Assembly: GCF_000003195.3 (NCBI RefSeq)
Contig: NC_012870.2
Span: 18,964,501-19,028,500 of the forward strand
DNA: 64,000 nt
Reading direction: 5' to 3'
Origin: Sorghum bicolor
Taxonomy: Eukaryota; Streptophyta; Magnoliopsida; Poales; Poaceae
The position numbers were made by a program, and so were the translations under genes. The notes below the pieces were generated by a model. It did no database searches. It had not been told where the DNA came from and was given only the letters and a program-made list of their open reading frames with translations. Of the stretch, positions 1 to 12,558 are shown one piece after another; positions within the stretch are counted from its first letter, which is position 1, and each line of letters starts with the position of its first letter.

Positions 1-1574
1 GGGTATGATGTCTATTGTTGGAAGAACAGTTCTAATCAACTCTAGTCTAAGCAATTCACCAATATATCATATATCTATATATTTGTTGCCTAAAACTATC
101 ATAGCCAAGATGGATAAAGTTGGAAGGAAATTTTTCAGGTGGTGGTACTAAGAAGAAATATCATTTATTGAAATGGACTAAAATCTGTAAGCACAAGAAG
201 AAAGGTGGGTTAGGTATTAAGGATCTTAGGAAAATGAATGTCAGTTTGCTTTGTAAATGGTGGTGGAAGCTTGACAATGAGAAAGGTCTTTGGCAAGACA
301 TTGTGCAGTACAAATATCTGAGGAAAAAAACATCTGTACTATGAAACACAGGCAGAATGACTCAGCAATTTGGTCCGATCTCTTAAAATTTAGACATATA
401 TATTTACAAGGAAGGAAGTTGAAAATAAAAAATGGTGATAAAACTATGTTCTGGAAAGATAGTTGGCTTTTTGATAAAACCCCTTGAATGCTTGTTTCCA
501 GACTTGTTTAAAATATGCATGCAGCCAGATATTTCTGTATCTCAGATGAAACAAAGCTCTATCAATTTTACTAGATGGTTAGTAGACAATATGAGACTAG
601 ATTGGAACAACATTCTTAGAAGAGTTGAGAAGATTACTTTAACAGATGAGGAGGATGTGGTAATCTGGAAGTTTGATAAGAAAGGGTGCTTTTTTGTTAA
701 ATCAGTTTATAAATTTCTTACTACTAATGATGCAGGCATCTATTATAAGAAAATTTGGAAAGGAAAAATACCTGCTAAAATTAAGATTTTTCTTTGGCTT
801 GTGGCAAATAATGCTTTACTTACTAGGGATAATATGATTAAAAGGAAGTGGACTGGTGATCCTTCATGTTTGTTCTGTGAGTGCAATGAATCTGTATCAC
901 ATCTGTTATTCCAATGCAGTTTGGCCAAAGCAGTATGGGCTGTTGTGGCGCATTGTGTAGGTGCATCTAATGTACCTAGGAATTTTAATCAATGTTGGGC
1001 TTGGTGTGAGCAATGGCTACCTTATGGTAACAAATTTCATGCTATAGGTATTGTTGCTATTTGTTGGGCAATCTGGAAGACTAGAAACAGTGCTTGTTTT
1101 GAGGGCAAGGTTGTTACAAGTCCAATTCATGTTATATGTTATGCTTGTTCGCTTATGGAGTATTGGGCAGGTTTGTTTCTGGAGGAAGACAAGGAGCAAC
1201 TGATCGCTGGAGTAAATACAATGCTGAAAATTGCTATGCAACTGGTGAGTAAAGAGGTGAGAACTCAAAAGCGCCTCTCTCTGGAGAACAAGTCAACGAA
1301 GAAGATAAGCCGGATGGACAGAAGTAATCAAGCTGTTGCTGGAGTCAGAATGTTGGCTGGACTCTTGCAAGAAACTATCCCGAGGAAGGCTGTTTGTCGC
1401 TTGCTTAAGCTTCTGTGTAATCAAACTTGGTTTCTTTGCTGGTACTTTCCTTATGCTGTGTTGGCAAGCTGTAGCTGTCGTGCGCTCAGTGTTTGTGTAG
1501 TCTACGTAGTATCTTTCTACAGAGCTATGCCACTCTCTAGTTTTCTCTATCTACCCTACAAACTCTTTGTATGA
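1..1574 (+). pseudogene. LINE (non-LTR retrotransposon) ORF2 remnant, 3' part
   Basis: This is the C-terminal end of a plant LINE reverse transcriptase followed by the zinc-binding reverse-transcriptase domain (zf-RVT type). Seen: at the left edge a frame reads 'VGRTVLINSSLS', typical of the region after the RT palm. After a frame change comes 'KKKGGLGIKDL' and 'LLCKWWWKL'. The longest clean stretch (432-1574) holds 'IPAKIKIFLWLV', a C-x2-C pair (CLFCEC), then 'SHLLFQC' and 'AIWKTRN', the usual order in this family. Frameshifts or stops fall near 145, 325 and 485, so the copy is dead. The element begins outside the window. The reading frame ends at 1574 and a short A-rich 3' tail ends near 1650. 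It could be read as several small genes, but the motif order across frames argues against that. Confidence 0.85.
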
Positions 1575-1650
1575 ACGGTATTTCTGTTGTTCATTCAATG
1601 GAAATGGGGAAGTTCCCAATGAGGAGGTTCCCTCGGTTCGAAAAAAATGA
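1575..1650 (+). mobile_element. LINE 3' untranslated tail
   Basis: Short 3' UTR following the decayed ORF2, ending in an A-rich stretch at about 1641-1649. No target-site duplication can be checked because the 5' end lies outside the window. Confidence 0.5.
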
Positions 1651-3529
1651 GAGTACTACTTGGTAGGGAATGGAGTAGCCTTTGCAAGCTGCAATTGGAA
1701 ACCTCAACGACGGCGACCGACTCCACTGGAAGTCTTGAACTGCCGTAGGTAGCGCCTCAAATCATATCAATCATTCAGCATTCAGCAGCTCTCGCCGGAT
1801 GCGACCTAACTCCCTGTTCATCTGGATAATGTCCCACAAAACAGAATCCAATTTCTTCGCAACCTTCTTTTCGTGCAAGCTTAATCATGTTATGCGAGCA
1901 AAGCTGGCTTATGTTTGCGGGTACTAAAGTTAATGACACCGAGTTGGTTGATGCTTGTTCAGCCTTCAGCTTGCGCGCGCGCACACACTCTCTCTCTCTG
2001 GACACAGAAGAGATCCTAATCTAGTTACAATGCCCAGTGGCGGATCCAGAAACGCCTCAAAGGGAGGCTAAAAATACTATAAGGTATTTTTAAATCGCAT
2101 TCAGGTAGGACTAAATCTATATTTTCATAGGTTTTTTGGCTGAAAAAAGGAATTGTTATATTTTCATAGATTTTTTGGCTGAAAAAAGAAATTGTTAAAG
2201 ATATTTCTGGGCCACGCCTCGGGCCGCAGCCCGGGCAGCCCAGGGCCTGGATCCACCCTTGACAATGCCTTAGTATTTTAATCTGAAGAAGGCAGTATAT
2301 CTGACAAACTCATGCATGCTTTGTTCCATTAAACTAGTCAGTGTCCATGAAGGAACAGATAGTGCAAGAAAACCTCAGACTCCCCAAAAACAAAAAAGGC
2401 GGCACCTTAATTCCCTCCTCCCCCTTTCATGTCCTGACCTGAAAAATCCCAGACACTGCATTTGCGGTTCAGTTGACCAAGACGACATCGCACGATGCAA
2501 GTAATTGCACACCAACTCTAGGCGCCTCCTGTCGACGGATCCACACACATGTCATGCCGTGCGGAGAGGCGCCGGCCGGCTGCAAATTGAATCCCGGAAT
2601 GCCGTGCCGAGCCGGGGAGAGCTCGTTCTCCTGTCTCCCCTTATTACTTAAGTACCTGTTAATGCAGCAAAAGGTACTACGATGCCATAGCTGAGTACTA
2701 AGGTCCATCCTCGCCTCCTCGGCCTGCATTGCAAGATATTTTCATGCAAACTGTTTACTGAATTGGCTGAGTTCATGTGTCGCCTCGCCTGCAATATCTT
2801 TGTAGCACTGCTGCCGCTGCCCACTGCAATAACTTGTTCATGGTCAGTTGGTCACAGCACCAAGCATCTGTCAGCGAACGCATGCATGCTGAGAAAGATA
2901 TGCTATTACTGCTAGTAACTGATGATAACGATGAGCCCATCGTCCGGATCTGGTTACGTCTGCTAAGCGCAGCTTTGATCGCTGTGTGTGACAGGAGGCC
3001 ATTCAGATCAGTAGCAGTAATGAATGAATTGCCCATGGTGTGCAAACAGTTTGGCCCATAATGGCCATAACCATCCGGTGTCCTTGCCTACGCTGTTCTT
3101 GTCGTAAACTGCACAGTCTGCATGGTGCAGGTGCCCCAGCGAGCGAGATCATCCATCCATCGGCGAAATCTCCTCTAGTCTGCGTCTGTGCAATGTTGCC
3201 ATTTATAGCACTGTTTCACACCCCGCTGCTACCACTACCCCTCTTGATCTGGCATCATGCACATCATATGAGAGATTTGATTGTTCACCATGGTCTCTGA
3301 TGCTCGCACTCGCGACCGGCCGAAGAATAACAGAGAAAACTTGCATCAAGCTGGTGATATACATACATCTTAGCAGTGCATCAAACAACACTCTATTACA
3401 GCTTAAGCGGTTGCTACTAAACTTAATTAACACATTCATATTGGAATGTTGCAGTACTACTGTACTGTTATCAGTTCCGGTTTAGGCTTTGTGTGATACT
3501 GATATCCAGTTCTCGCGCGCTTCACGGAA
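1651..3529. other. Intergenic; no gene seen apart from one small hAT element
   Basis: Mixed-composition sequence between the LINE and the ABCG stop codon. Apart from the hAT element at 2035-2261 and a short CG/CA/CT-rich stretch near 1970-2000, I see no coding signal or recognisable repeat. The part just below 3530 presumably contains the ABCG 3' UTR (minus strand). Confidence 0.6.
2035..2261. mobile_element. Non-autonomous hAT element (227 bp)
   Basis: Ends are CAGTGGCGGATCCAG and, inverted, CTGGATCCACCCTTG. The 8 bp ACAATGCC is directly repeated on both sides (2027-2034 and 2262-2269), the target-duplication length of hAT elements. No coding capacity. Confidence 0.85.
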
Positions 3530-6500
3530 TCACGGGTGATCGGCCGGCAGGCTGGCCACGTCGACCACGTACCCGCGGAGCGACGGCGTTCTGGTGGCCA
3601 GCTCCACCTTGCGCTGCCGCCGGTTCTGCACCCGCCGCTGCGCGATGTAGCGGCGCACCCAGGGGGTCACGTCCTCGCTGATCTTGATCATCACGAAGAA
3701 GAGCAGGCGGTAGATGACGATCATGCTGAACAGCACGGCCAGGTCCAGCCACTTGGACCGGTTCACGTCGATCTGGAACACGTTCTCCAGGATGAACTCC
3801 CCGGGGATCTTGGGCAGCTCGTCGTCCTGGTTGTCGAACAGCAGGCCCTTCAGGTCGTTCTGGTACTGGCCCTGCAAGATCCATCAACAACCCATGTACG
3901 CGTACAGATTAGCACTGTTTAATTCTTGGATTGAGTTTTGACAGCTCCTGCTAATTTTTTTTAATCACTGTGAAAATATGAATCCCCTTTTTACCTGCAA
4001 TGCCCAGTAGTGGAAGCTGATGTAGGACATGGGGTACCTCCAGAAGGGCTTTGGGATGTCATGCGGAAGTCTGAAGTAACCTGACACCAGCATGAATATC
4101 CCCTGTCCATTTCAAAACGATTGTTACCCATTAAATATGAGTTGTTATCATCAGAAGAGAATATAGGCATCAGCACTATGGTGTGTGGTTCCATGCACAG
4201 CGTCAGAATTAATCCCAGTTCGGATGCACAGCGTTTTTCTTTTCCTATAAACAGTTGTGTGGCAGATGATGGAGGGTATCAAGCTGCTGGAACGGATGTT
4301 CAGTTTACCTGAATCCCTGCACCGATAATGATGCCCATGAGGAAGTTGGGGATCACGCTGGCAATGGCCATCATCAGGCTCTCCACGACGGTGACGCTGG
4401 CGTAGAGGGCCAGCACGAAGAACAGGTAGTGCATGAAGCCCGGGTGCAGGCGCACCATGAAGTAGCACAGCGTGCCCGACACGAAGGTGATCAGGATCAG
4501 GAATGGCATCGCTGAGAGTGTGTTGCTGATGACAAACGCCAGCACACCGTAGTGCCCATTGAGCCTCTCCCTTTGAAAGACCTGAACAATGGAAATTAAG
4601 TTGAGCAATTGAAGGACCTGAGACTTTTCTAGATTCATCAGTGGTTCCACAGACCTTCATGTCCTCCACAAAAGATGGAAACCCTCCGATCGACATGAAT
4701 GTGACGAAGCCAAAGATGAAGGAAGCACATGCGCCCCGGGCCTAATAGTTTTCACCAGTTTAACCCAGTCACCGATATCAGGTTTCAAATTCAGAACAAG
4801 TAGATACATTCAGTGCCTAAGATAGATGTTACTAAAGTGGAGAAATGTAAGCATGAATGGTACAAACAACTCTTACCAGAATAGAGCTGTATCCGGTGCC
4901 AACATTGAGGTATATGGTCCCAATGCAAAGTGTCACAACAATGTAGATAATAAGCCTCAACCAGTAGTATCCAAAATCCCTTGACATGTTGATGAAGGAT
5001 CGCTTCGTGAGCGTGAACGCCTGCATCAGAAAGCTAGCTTGGCTCCCTCCTGAATCCAGCACTGTTCCTTTCTGTGAGGACAAACCACATGGATCCTTTC
5101 AATTCTATTGGAAATTTGGAATGGTCTAGTAGAGTTTGAATGATCATAAAGCACTGAAGAAAATCAGCAAAGTACTTACGAGCCTGGCCATCTCATCTAC
5201 TTTCTGTTGTGCATTGATATAGTACTGTGAGTGCTGGTAGTAGCTGATCAGCCTCCTCATGGCTTCCGAAGTTGTGATATTCTCGAGCGGATCATCAGAT
5301 CTTTCAAACTACGTAAGTGAAAAGGAGTGCAAAAATTCAGTCAAGACATGTACACCAACATGCTATAGGCTCAGCAAATACTAAGGAGGTGAATGAATTC
5401 AACTCACCCTCGTCTTCATTGACCCTTTCAGAGTGGCCTTCACCTTGTCAAAATCTGAGTTTATGCACCTGAGGAAATGATCCGATGGGTTGCGCATCGG
5501 CGGGCATGGGAAACCAGCTTGGGCGAAGAACTGCTCTCATGCACAACAGAGAATATACCAGATGATTCAGATGCCCCATTGGTGTAGCAGAAACACAGAT
5601 AAAAACAAGATGAGCAATGTCATTTTGTTACCTCACAAGCCTCTGAGGCCTTCCCGAAGTAGACTGTTTTGCCCCCTGATAGAAGATAGAGGCAGTCAAA
5701 CAGCAAGAAAACCTCACTGCTCGGTTGATGGACCGATGCTATGACGGTTCGGCCATCCCTTGCCAGTCCCCGCAGCGTCTCCGTCACAAAGAATGCCGAA
5801 GCACTGCAACAAATTTTTTTGGTTGCATCAGTTATCACTTCGGCAGATGGTAGGTCAATAGCTGCCAAAAGAGACGAAATAGAATCGCATACCTATCGAG
5901 ACCACTAGTGGGCTCATCCAGGAAGAGCAGCCTAGGCCTCATCAGTATTTCCAAGGCGATGCTGACCCTCCTCTTCTCGCCGCCGCTGATCCCCCTCAGG
6001 TGCCAGTTGCCGACGACTGTGTCGGCACAGTCCTGAAGTCCCATCTCGACGATGGTGCCCTCAACCAAAGCCTGCTTCTCCTCCCTTGGCATATTGTCAG
6101 GGAGTCGCAGACTCGCCGAGTATGAGATGGTCTCCCTTACTGTCAGTGTGCCAATCAGGTTGTCATCTTGTGTCACATAGGCCTGAAATTGCAGAATGAC
6201 AATAGTTTCCAGTGTCAGGGTGAGGACTCATTATGTGAATTGTAGGTGTTTAAACTATATCGATCAAATATTCAAAAAAACCGGGATCATCATTTTTTTA
6301 CTGCTGTGAATTTATTTGTACATTCTTTTATGTAACCCAATGATTATTATAATCAAAAAACAAAATACCTCCCAGTCCCATGTCTTAACAGATCATGAGG
6401 TTTTGGTGAGCCCGGTGCTGAAGAAACCGGTGAACAACACCCAACCCGAAATCCCCTTTCCAGGAAACATAACGGCGTCTGGGTCTCCTCACCAACCAGT

Positions 6501-7714
6501 GAGGCATGCAGCGAGTGTTTAACTCCATCACCAAACACACACCCGAAAACAGAATGATCCATCAGAAAACAGACAGGCGACAGTAGAGTCAGATCGCCCA
6601 AATTCTGATCGGTGATGGGTGGCTACTGATCCAACCCAACCCCAGCTGCAAGGGTTTAATGTAGCCGAGCCGAGATCCTTCTATTCGACATGGCATCTTA
6701 TGCTGAAAATGGGGAAGATGTGATTGCGAAGCCGCTGCCGAAAGCCGGCAAGGTTACAAAACCTGGCACGTGACTAGCTCGTGATGATCCAAGAGTGACG
6801 ATTCAGTGAGTGACCAGATGTGTTGTTCAGGTTAGGCGATGCCGGAAGATCCAAAGAGAATTCAAGATGGGTTGTGGAAAGAGACAGCAAACACCCACAC
6901 CATCAGGCGTGGTGACATCAACGGAAGTGGGATGTGTGTGGTGATACCGCTACCAATTAAGTAGGCAGTGCAACTTTTTGACAAATCCAATTCACTCCAA
7001 GTTCATGGGAGAGACAAATGGTCAGTTTCGATTTTTCACTGAGAAAGCGCAGAAAGGCTGTCCATTTCATTTCGTTAGATGAAAAAGTTATAGACAACAT
7101 AATAATTAACTATTGCTGACGCCAAGTTACTTTCTAAAATGTGATTTATATATGTACGTAATTAAAGATTGTTCGATCTATATATCTACAAGTGTAACAT
7201 GAGTCCTTGTTTTAATTAATGTATGTAAATAAACAGTAGTGACAAATTAAGGACATGCCGGCGGGCGACGTATAATACGTACCGCGGCGCCGAAGGAGAG
7301 GTTGGCCTTGCGGCCGTTGAGGAGGACGGTCCCGGAGAGGAAGGCGTTGGCGGCGAGGCGGCCGGCGAGCGCGTCGAGCAGCGTGGACTTGCCGGAGCCG
7401 GAGGGGCCCATGAGCGCGGTGATGGTGCCGGGCTCGGCGTGGCCCGTGAGCCCCCGCAGCACGGCCTGCGTGTCGCCGGTGCTGCCGAGCGCGACGGTGA
7501 CGGTGAGGTCCCGCCACGCCAGGCGCGCGGACACGTCCCCGAGGAGGACCCCGCCGGCGGCCCTGTCGCGCCACAGCGTCTCGCTGAGCGGGCTCAGCAC
7601 GGGCGCCGCCACCGCCGCCGCCGCCTTCGCCTTCCCCGCCGAGTCCTCCAGCTCCGCCGCCACCACGGCGGCCGCTGCCTCCCTCCCCATCCCGGCCCCC
7701 TTCCCCATGCACAC
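3530..7714 (-). CDS. ABCG11: ABCG half-size transporter, ABCG11/WBC11 type (cuticular lipid exporter), 10 exons
   Basis: ATP-driven plasma-membrane half-transporter; relatives export wax and cutin precursors as homo- or heterodimers. Exons (minus strand): 7714-7283, 6182-5893, 5803-5632, 5530-5408, 5308-5180, 5071-4877, 4741-4655, 4581-4309, 4102-3995, 3871-3530. All introns are GT-AG and all junctions keep frame (2151 nt, 716 residues; Arabidopsis ABCG11 is about 700). Seen: Walker [10 protein letters not shown] at residues 103-111, Q-loop YVTQDDN near 149, signature ISGGEKRR at 209-216, Walker B LLFLDEP near 229-235, H-loop H266. Six membrane segments follow: exon 6 ([13 protein letters not shown]), exon 7, two or three across exon 8, exon 9, and exon 10 ([15 protein letters not shown]). 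An in-frame ATG two codons later (7708) could be the real start. The nucleotide-binding domain precedes the membrane domain, as in all ABCG. No disabling change seen. Orthology to ABCG11 rather than another WBC paralogue is inference from near-identical motifs. Confidence 0.93.
6183..7282 (-). other. ABCG intron 1 (1100 bp)
   Basis: Longest intron of the gene, with GT at 7282-7281 and AG at 6184-6183. It separates the Walker A exon from the Q-loop exon. I see no MITE with paired ends in it and no coding signal. Confidence 0.8.
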
Positions 7715-7810
7715 CTCGTCCGGTTCAGAGGCAGGCGTACGGAGCAGGAGAGGCAGCCGCGCGCGCCTTCAATCTCTTGCCCGCAAGAATGGCTACGCAG
7801 CTATCCTCCT

Positions 7811-7819
7811 CCTCTCTCT

Positions 7820-7853
<34 letters not shown>
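7811..7853. repeat. (TC)n(TG)n microsatellite in the ABCG 5' region
   Basis: Pure TC followed by about fifteen TG units, roughly 100 bp upstream of the ABCG start codon and probably within its 5' UTR or core promoter. On the coding strand it reads (CA)n(GA)n. Likely length-polymorphic. Confidence 0.9.
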
Positions 7854-7854
<1 letters not shown>

Positions 7855-9081
7855 CTGGCAGGTTCACGCGAGAAGGGTGGCTGGACTTGCCGGGGCCGGG
7901 AGTGTCCGCGCTGCGGAGTAGAGTAGTGCGCGCGGTTGCTCTGCTCGCTCTGCTGCTGCTGGTGGTGGTGGCGAGTTTTATGAGCGGGAAGCAGGGGTGG
8001 ATACGAGGGAGTAAATGGAGCAGCGAGTGGTTAGAGGAGACGAGTCACTCACTGAGAGACGAGACTGAGACGAGGAGACGGAGCGGAAGTTATGAAGGGC
8101 TGCCGCAGCCGCAGCACGCAGCCGGCAGCCGGCAGCCCCGCAGGGGGTTTGACCTGGGGTCAAGCGGCGCAGAAAGCACGGCGAAGCATGCGCTTAGCAG
8201 CCAAGTTGTCGGAACATAGGGTACGTGGTACGCGGTACGACATTCTCATAAACTATGGAACGTATGGGTTATATAGCTTCGTCTCGTTCCTTTAAGTTGC
8301 GGAACGCGTTCCACTTTTTAAAGGAACGTGTTTGGGACGTAGTGGTTGGCTCAGGTAGTTTTACGTGTTGTTTTGAATCAAATGAGTTTGATTCCTAGTG
8401 TGATATAATTTACTATTGTATTTTTGTTTCATTTAGGGCTGTCCAACTCCAACATTAAGACTCATTGTAGGTCTAGGCCAATGAGTCAATCACCATCTAG
8501 ATTTTTCGCCGACCGCTCATGGACGGGCACGGCGCAGTATGCACACACACACCACGAAGTTCCATAGTCGTTTGGGACTGACGTTCATATGATTGCTCCT
8601 ATATATGATTCGTGTTCTACCGCATTTGGGAACGATGTTCCATGATGTTCCCATTCCACGTTTCGGGACGAAGTTCCCGAAACAGGGAACGTGCCCATGT
8701 TCCCGTACCCTGGCTGCTAAGAGCATGCGAGTCTGGTGAGGGACGAGGGGCGTTTTGTGTTGGAGGCCATGAGATTGAGATGGGTGCAAAACTGCATCTG
8801 CATGAGTCACACGCACACGCGCACGTACGTTCGTCTGGTCTGGTCTGCTCTGGTCTGGTCTGGTCTGGGCGGCTGCATGCGAATTTGCGATGCACGCGCG
8901 CGTGGACAGGCCCCAACAACGGGTTGATGTTGATCAGGGGAAAGTGAGTTACCGGTACTCATCGTGTGTCACGTTGTATAGACCTGTAAATTCAAATGTT
9001 CAGTCTCAGCGAAGAGTTTAATTGCGTTATTTTCAAGGCTATCAAATTCACGTGTAAGTTGTTTTTAGTTAGCTATTAAGA
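7854..9081. other. ABCG upstream region
   Basis: GC-rich up to about 8190, then a 529 bp TIR element (listed separately), then sequence with short GGTCT repeats near 8835-8870. No gene seen. Promoter elements of the ABCG gene must lie in the proximal part, but I could not fix a TATA box. Confidence 0.5.
8193..8721. mobile_element. hAT-like TIR element, copy 1 (529 bp)
   Basis: Begins CTTAGCAGCC and ends GGCTGCTAAG. The 8 bp AGCATGCG is directly repeated at 8185-8192 and 8722-8729. The terminal inverted regions extend inward with GGAACAT and GGGTACG blocks. Much of the inside is made of GGAACG/CGTTCC motifs. A diverged copy lies at 55044-55506. It sits about 480 bp upstream of the ABCG start. 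Confidence 0.75.
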
Positions 9082-9360
9082 CCAGCCTCAGTAAAGAGTT
9101 TGATTGTGTTGTTTCTAAGATTGTCATGCCATATATAATGAAATAAAATTTGGATGAAACATCCATATACTCGATGTAAAATTTCATTCTCGTAGAATCT
9201 AATTCTAAGACTTATAGAGAGTTGGTATTGTGTCAAGAAAGTTTTATTATATCAAACTCATTTCTTCTCTCTCTTCAATATTATCATGTCATCAAAAATA
9301 TATATGTAGCATGTTATTAAATGCAAATGACAATCTCAAAAAACTCCTAGTAAAACTGTC
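9082..9360. mobile_element. Possible MITE with GACCAGCCTCAGTAAAG-like ends
   Basis: The left end resembles the inverse of the right end (CTAGTAAAACTGTCC), and TTA/TAA flank them. The pairing is imperfect, so this is tentative. Confidence 0.35.
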
Positions 9361-9390
9361 CTAAGTACTAGTATATGGGTTTAAGAATTA

Positions 9391-9560
9391 GGGGGGGTGC
9401 TTAGATGCTTTTTGGAATGGCAAAACTTTTAGCCCTAATCTTTTGCTACAAAAATTTTGCGCTGTTTAGATGCATGACAAAACTTTAGTTATGCAGACAC
9501 AACAAAAATATGAGCTAAAATAGAAAATGTTTTAGCAAAAGCGGATAATTAAATAGCCCC
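9391..9560. mobile_element. Tourist-like MITE (170 bp)
   Basis: Ends GGGGGGTGCTTAGATG and AATTAAATAGCCCC, with TTA directly repeated at 9388-9390 and 9561-9563. The 3 bp TWA duplication fits PIF/Harbinger-derived MITEs. Confidence 0.7.
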
Positions 9561-10938
9561 TTACTCTAGGTCTAGTATGATCCAACATCACTTGTATGAG
9601 CGTGGTCAATAATAGAGTCAAATAATTCGCTATAAGTCAAGTCATAAGTGTCAAGGTATACAATAGTTGTCTCCTATTTAGCTATAAAAAAGTTTTTTAT
9701 TATTATGTGGTACCATGTCTTACTTTTTCTTTCATATTCTTTCTCACGTACACTTTTGTTTCAACCTATAGATGCATATGCTTTCATGCTTAGCTTGATG
9801 CTTGTATGAGAGCCAAGTTCTTTTCTCTCTTTTTTTCACTTTCCTCCACATCAGTAAAAATACTGACTAGTTTGACTATGCCAGAGAGTTGGTATTCGTA
9901 TTCTCACGGCAAAACAAAATGTAACATGTTGCTATACCAGAGATTATTGTGTGAGTCTATGAGACGTACAATGGCATGACGCCATCCTAGTTGCCTGGAA
10001 TCTTGCAACACATCTCTTAATTAGCAACCAACACATAACGTTATTGTTCATCTTCTCCCAGTGTTCTATAGCTCTTCTTCTCTATGGCAGCAGTTTGCCA
10101 TCCCCGTACGTCGTCCGCCACTTGGTGGCCAGAGGACATCCATATATTCCCCCTTTCTCTGGAACTCGTGAAAAAGGAATAGTAGCAGGGGAAATCAAGA
10201 AAGAGTAACAGAATATGTCAAATTACGTGATGCATGACGTCATACCCCTGTTCCTAGAAACCGTAGGTGGAAGATGCTGCCACGCCCTCACCCTCGAAAC
10301 TTCAACCCAGTATTGAGAACATAGAAACAACAAGTTGATAACAACGGATCTAAATCTAAAAAAACAGATCCACTACATCTAATTTTATCCAAATAATTCA
10401 ACTCCATGAAATTTGGATTCACCAAAGTTCTAGATGGACCAAATTCAATGATTTTATGGAGTTTTGCAAGGGGTGCTGTGAAATTTAGGAGTTTTGTGCC
10501 TCCTCCTTGAGTTGGGTGTTAAGTACACACCAATGCCACTCCAAACTGCTTGGTGAGAACATGGCATCTTTAGATACAACCATTAACTATAAGGTGAGAT
10601 TGTTTCTATATTTACATAATGATAAACTAAGAATTAATTGTTATCTAATATTGTTTAAATGTGCTTAGGAACAATGATAATGATTATAGAGAATGGATAT
10701 GCCATAAACAAAACCAATCTCAAAGTACAAGTCCATCAAAGTTGAACTTACAGTTTGTTGGTGGCCGGACAATACTTCTTTGGGAATGCCATAACTCCAT
10801 CATCAGGAGTGAGTGAGGTCCATGAGTACTTGATGAAAAGCTTATTTGATAAGATTTCAAATGGATCTGGTTTGACCTCAATATCATATCGGTAGGGCAT
10901 CTAAACCATCATGACAAGTTGTTGTTGTTTCTATCAAA
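9561..10938. other. Intergenic; nothing recognised
   Basis: AT-rich sequence without coding signal or a repeat whose two ends I could pair. Confidence 0.5.
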
Positions 10939-11374
10939 CACTAGTACAGAGAGATACTATACCGGCGGTTCGCAACCCCTTTGTACAGGCGGATTGACGA
11001 ACCGCCAGTTGCTATAGGCCTGTGGAAATAAAAGTTTCCACAGGCGGTTAACTGAGAACCGCCTGTAGAAACCGATTTCTACAGGCGGTTCAGTTGTGAG
11101 ATCCGCATGTGGAAATCAATTTCTACAGACGGTTCTTTTATGTAAACCGCCTGTAGAAATTGGATTCTACAGGCGGTGGTTCTCATAACTGAACCGCCTA
11201 TGTAAATGGTCCATTTACACAGGCGGTTTTCTTACAATAACCGCCTGTACTGAGCCTTTTATACAGGCGTTTTTCAATTCTAACCGTACAAATTTTCAAC
11301 ACAGGCGCATTATAACTAAAACCGTCTGTAGAAATATTTTACCCCCACCGGCTTAGAACCTCTGTGTACTAGTG
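10939..11374. mobile_element. Non-autonomous CACTA element (436 bp) with ACAGGCGG subterminal repeats
   Basis: Starts CACTAGTACAGAG and ends CTCTGTGTACTAGTG; AAA is repeated on both sides (10936-10938, 11375-11377). The inside is almost entirely alternating ACAGGCGG and CCGCCTGT units in both orientations, as expected of subterminal transposase-binding repeats, and can fold into nested hairpins. Confidence 0.85.
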
Positions 11375-12379
11375 AAAAGTTGTGTCATCATTGTGGGTTT
11401 GATATTCATCCTTGGGACCCTGACCGTTGGAGCACACTCTAAGGAGACGGAGAACACACCAAGAAATGCCTTGAATGCCTGCCTCCTTGCCACTACTTTA
11501 GAAGGCAAGCACCGGCATCCAGGCTAAATTGGAGGCCTAATTCATTTCAAATTCAAGTCCATCTCAGACTCCATGAGCAAACTATATTAAAGTGGGCCTA
11601 TACTAAAATGGACGCCTAGGTTGTATACAGACTCTGTTTTTGATGATCCACATATGGATGGAAATTTGATAAGCTAACCAATGGAAGTGGTTCCATATAA
11701 CAATTCCTTCTGAAGCAATAGGAATTATCAAAACAAGAATTTGTCAGGACGTTGCGTCACCATCTTTTAGGTCGTTTGGACCTTGTAACACGTTAGGACT
11801 CCTTAGGACAAGAACAGGGGTCCTTGGATGCCCCGTATACTATATAATTAGTAGGCACCGCCTATATTGGGGTTTATATTTTGCTTAGAATAATTTGTCT
11901 TTGACAGTCATCGTCTTTCGGTTTGTGAAACCCCTCTTTGAGATCCTAATCATACATCTGCAGTTTCTTATTCTTTGAGCTGCGTACTTTTGAGTTCTTG
12001 CTTGTGTTCTTTATTCCGTAGGCAGGGATTAGTCTTCTTGGTAAGGTCAACCGGACTGGTAACATGGCTGATAACCAGAGGAGTTATGGTAATAAGATTG
12101 CAGGGTTTGGGTCTTTTGATCTAAAGCCAGATCGGTGTATTGTGCTCTACCAAAACTATAGTTATCTCTACCTAAATGGAAGATCAAGGACCCCGTTCCC
12201 ATCACTATTGTACCGATTCGATTTTTTCTGTTCTGACTATTCTTCTCTCAACAGAAGTCACGCTCCTCCCCACATCGAACAAAAGACGTGCGACCATCGA
12301 TCCTCCTTGCTCACGCTGTCCACCTCCTGCTTCTGTCCACTCAGAGGGGGCCAATCATGACAATATACATAGTTTAGTA
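11375..12379. other. Intergenic; possible old LTR remnant
   Basis: The stretch about 11739-12065 begins TGTCAGGACG and ends CTGGTAACA, and reads like a grass LTR. I found no target duplication or partner LTR, so it is not called as an element. No gene seen. Confidence 0.35.
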
Positions 12380-12525
12380 CTCCTTTCATTCTAAATTATA
12401 ATTTGTTTTGGCTTTCATATGTGTATAGCTTTGACTATATACCTAGATAGACATCATGTCTAAACACATAGCAAAAAATATGTACCTAGAATACCAAAAT
12501 GATTTATATTTTGAAATAGAGAGAG
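12380..12525. mobile_element. Stowaway MITE (146 bp)
   Basis: CTCCTTTCATTCTAAATTA at the left, and inverted at the right (ending TTGAAATAGAGAGAG). TA flanks both ends. Tc1/mariner-type Stowaway. Confidence 0.8.
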
Positions 12526-12558
12526 TAACTGTTAGGGCAGTAGCTGTTATAAAACTTC

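Noticed and set aside
7302..8219. 305-codon plus-strand open frame over the ABCG first exon
   Set aside because: It is the shadow of GC-rich exon 1 and the promoter on the other strand; it contains the microsatellite and matches no family.
10939..11340. CRISPR-like regularly spaced repeats (ACAGGCGG)
   Set aside because: The repeats alternate in orientation and lie between CACTA ends in a plant genome.
11739..12065. Possible solo LTR beginning TGTCAGG and ending GTAACA
   Set aside because: No direct target duplication and no second copy in the window; only the general look of an LTR supports it.
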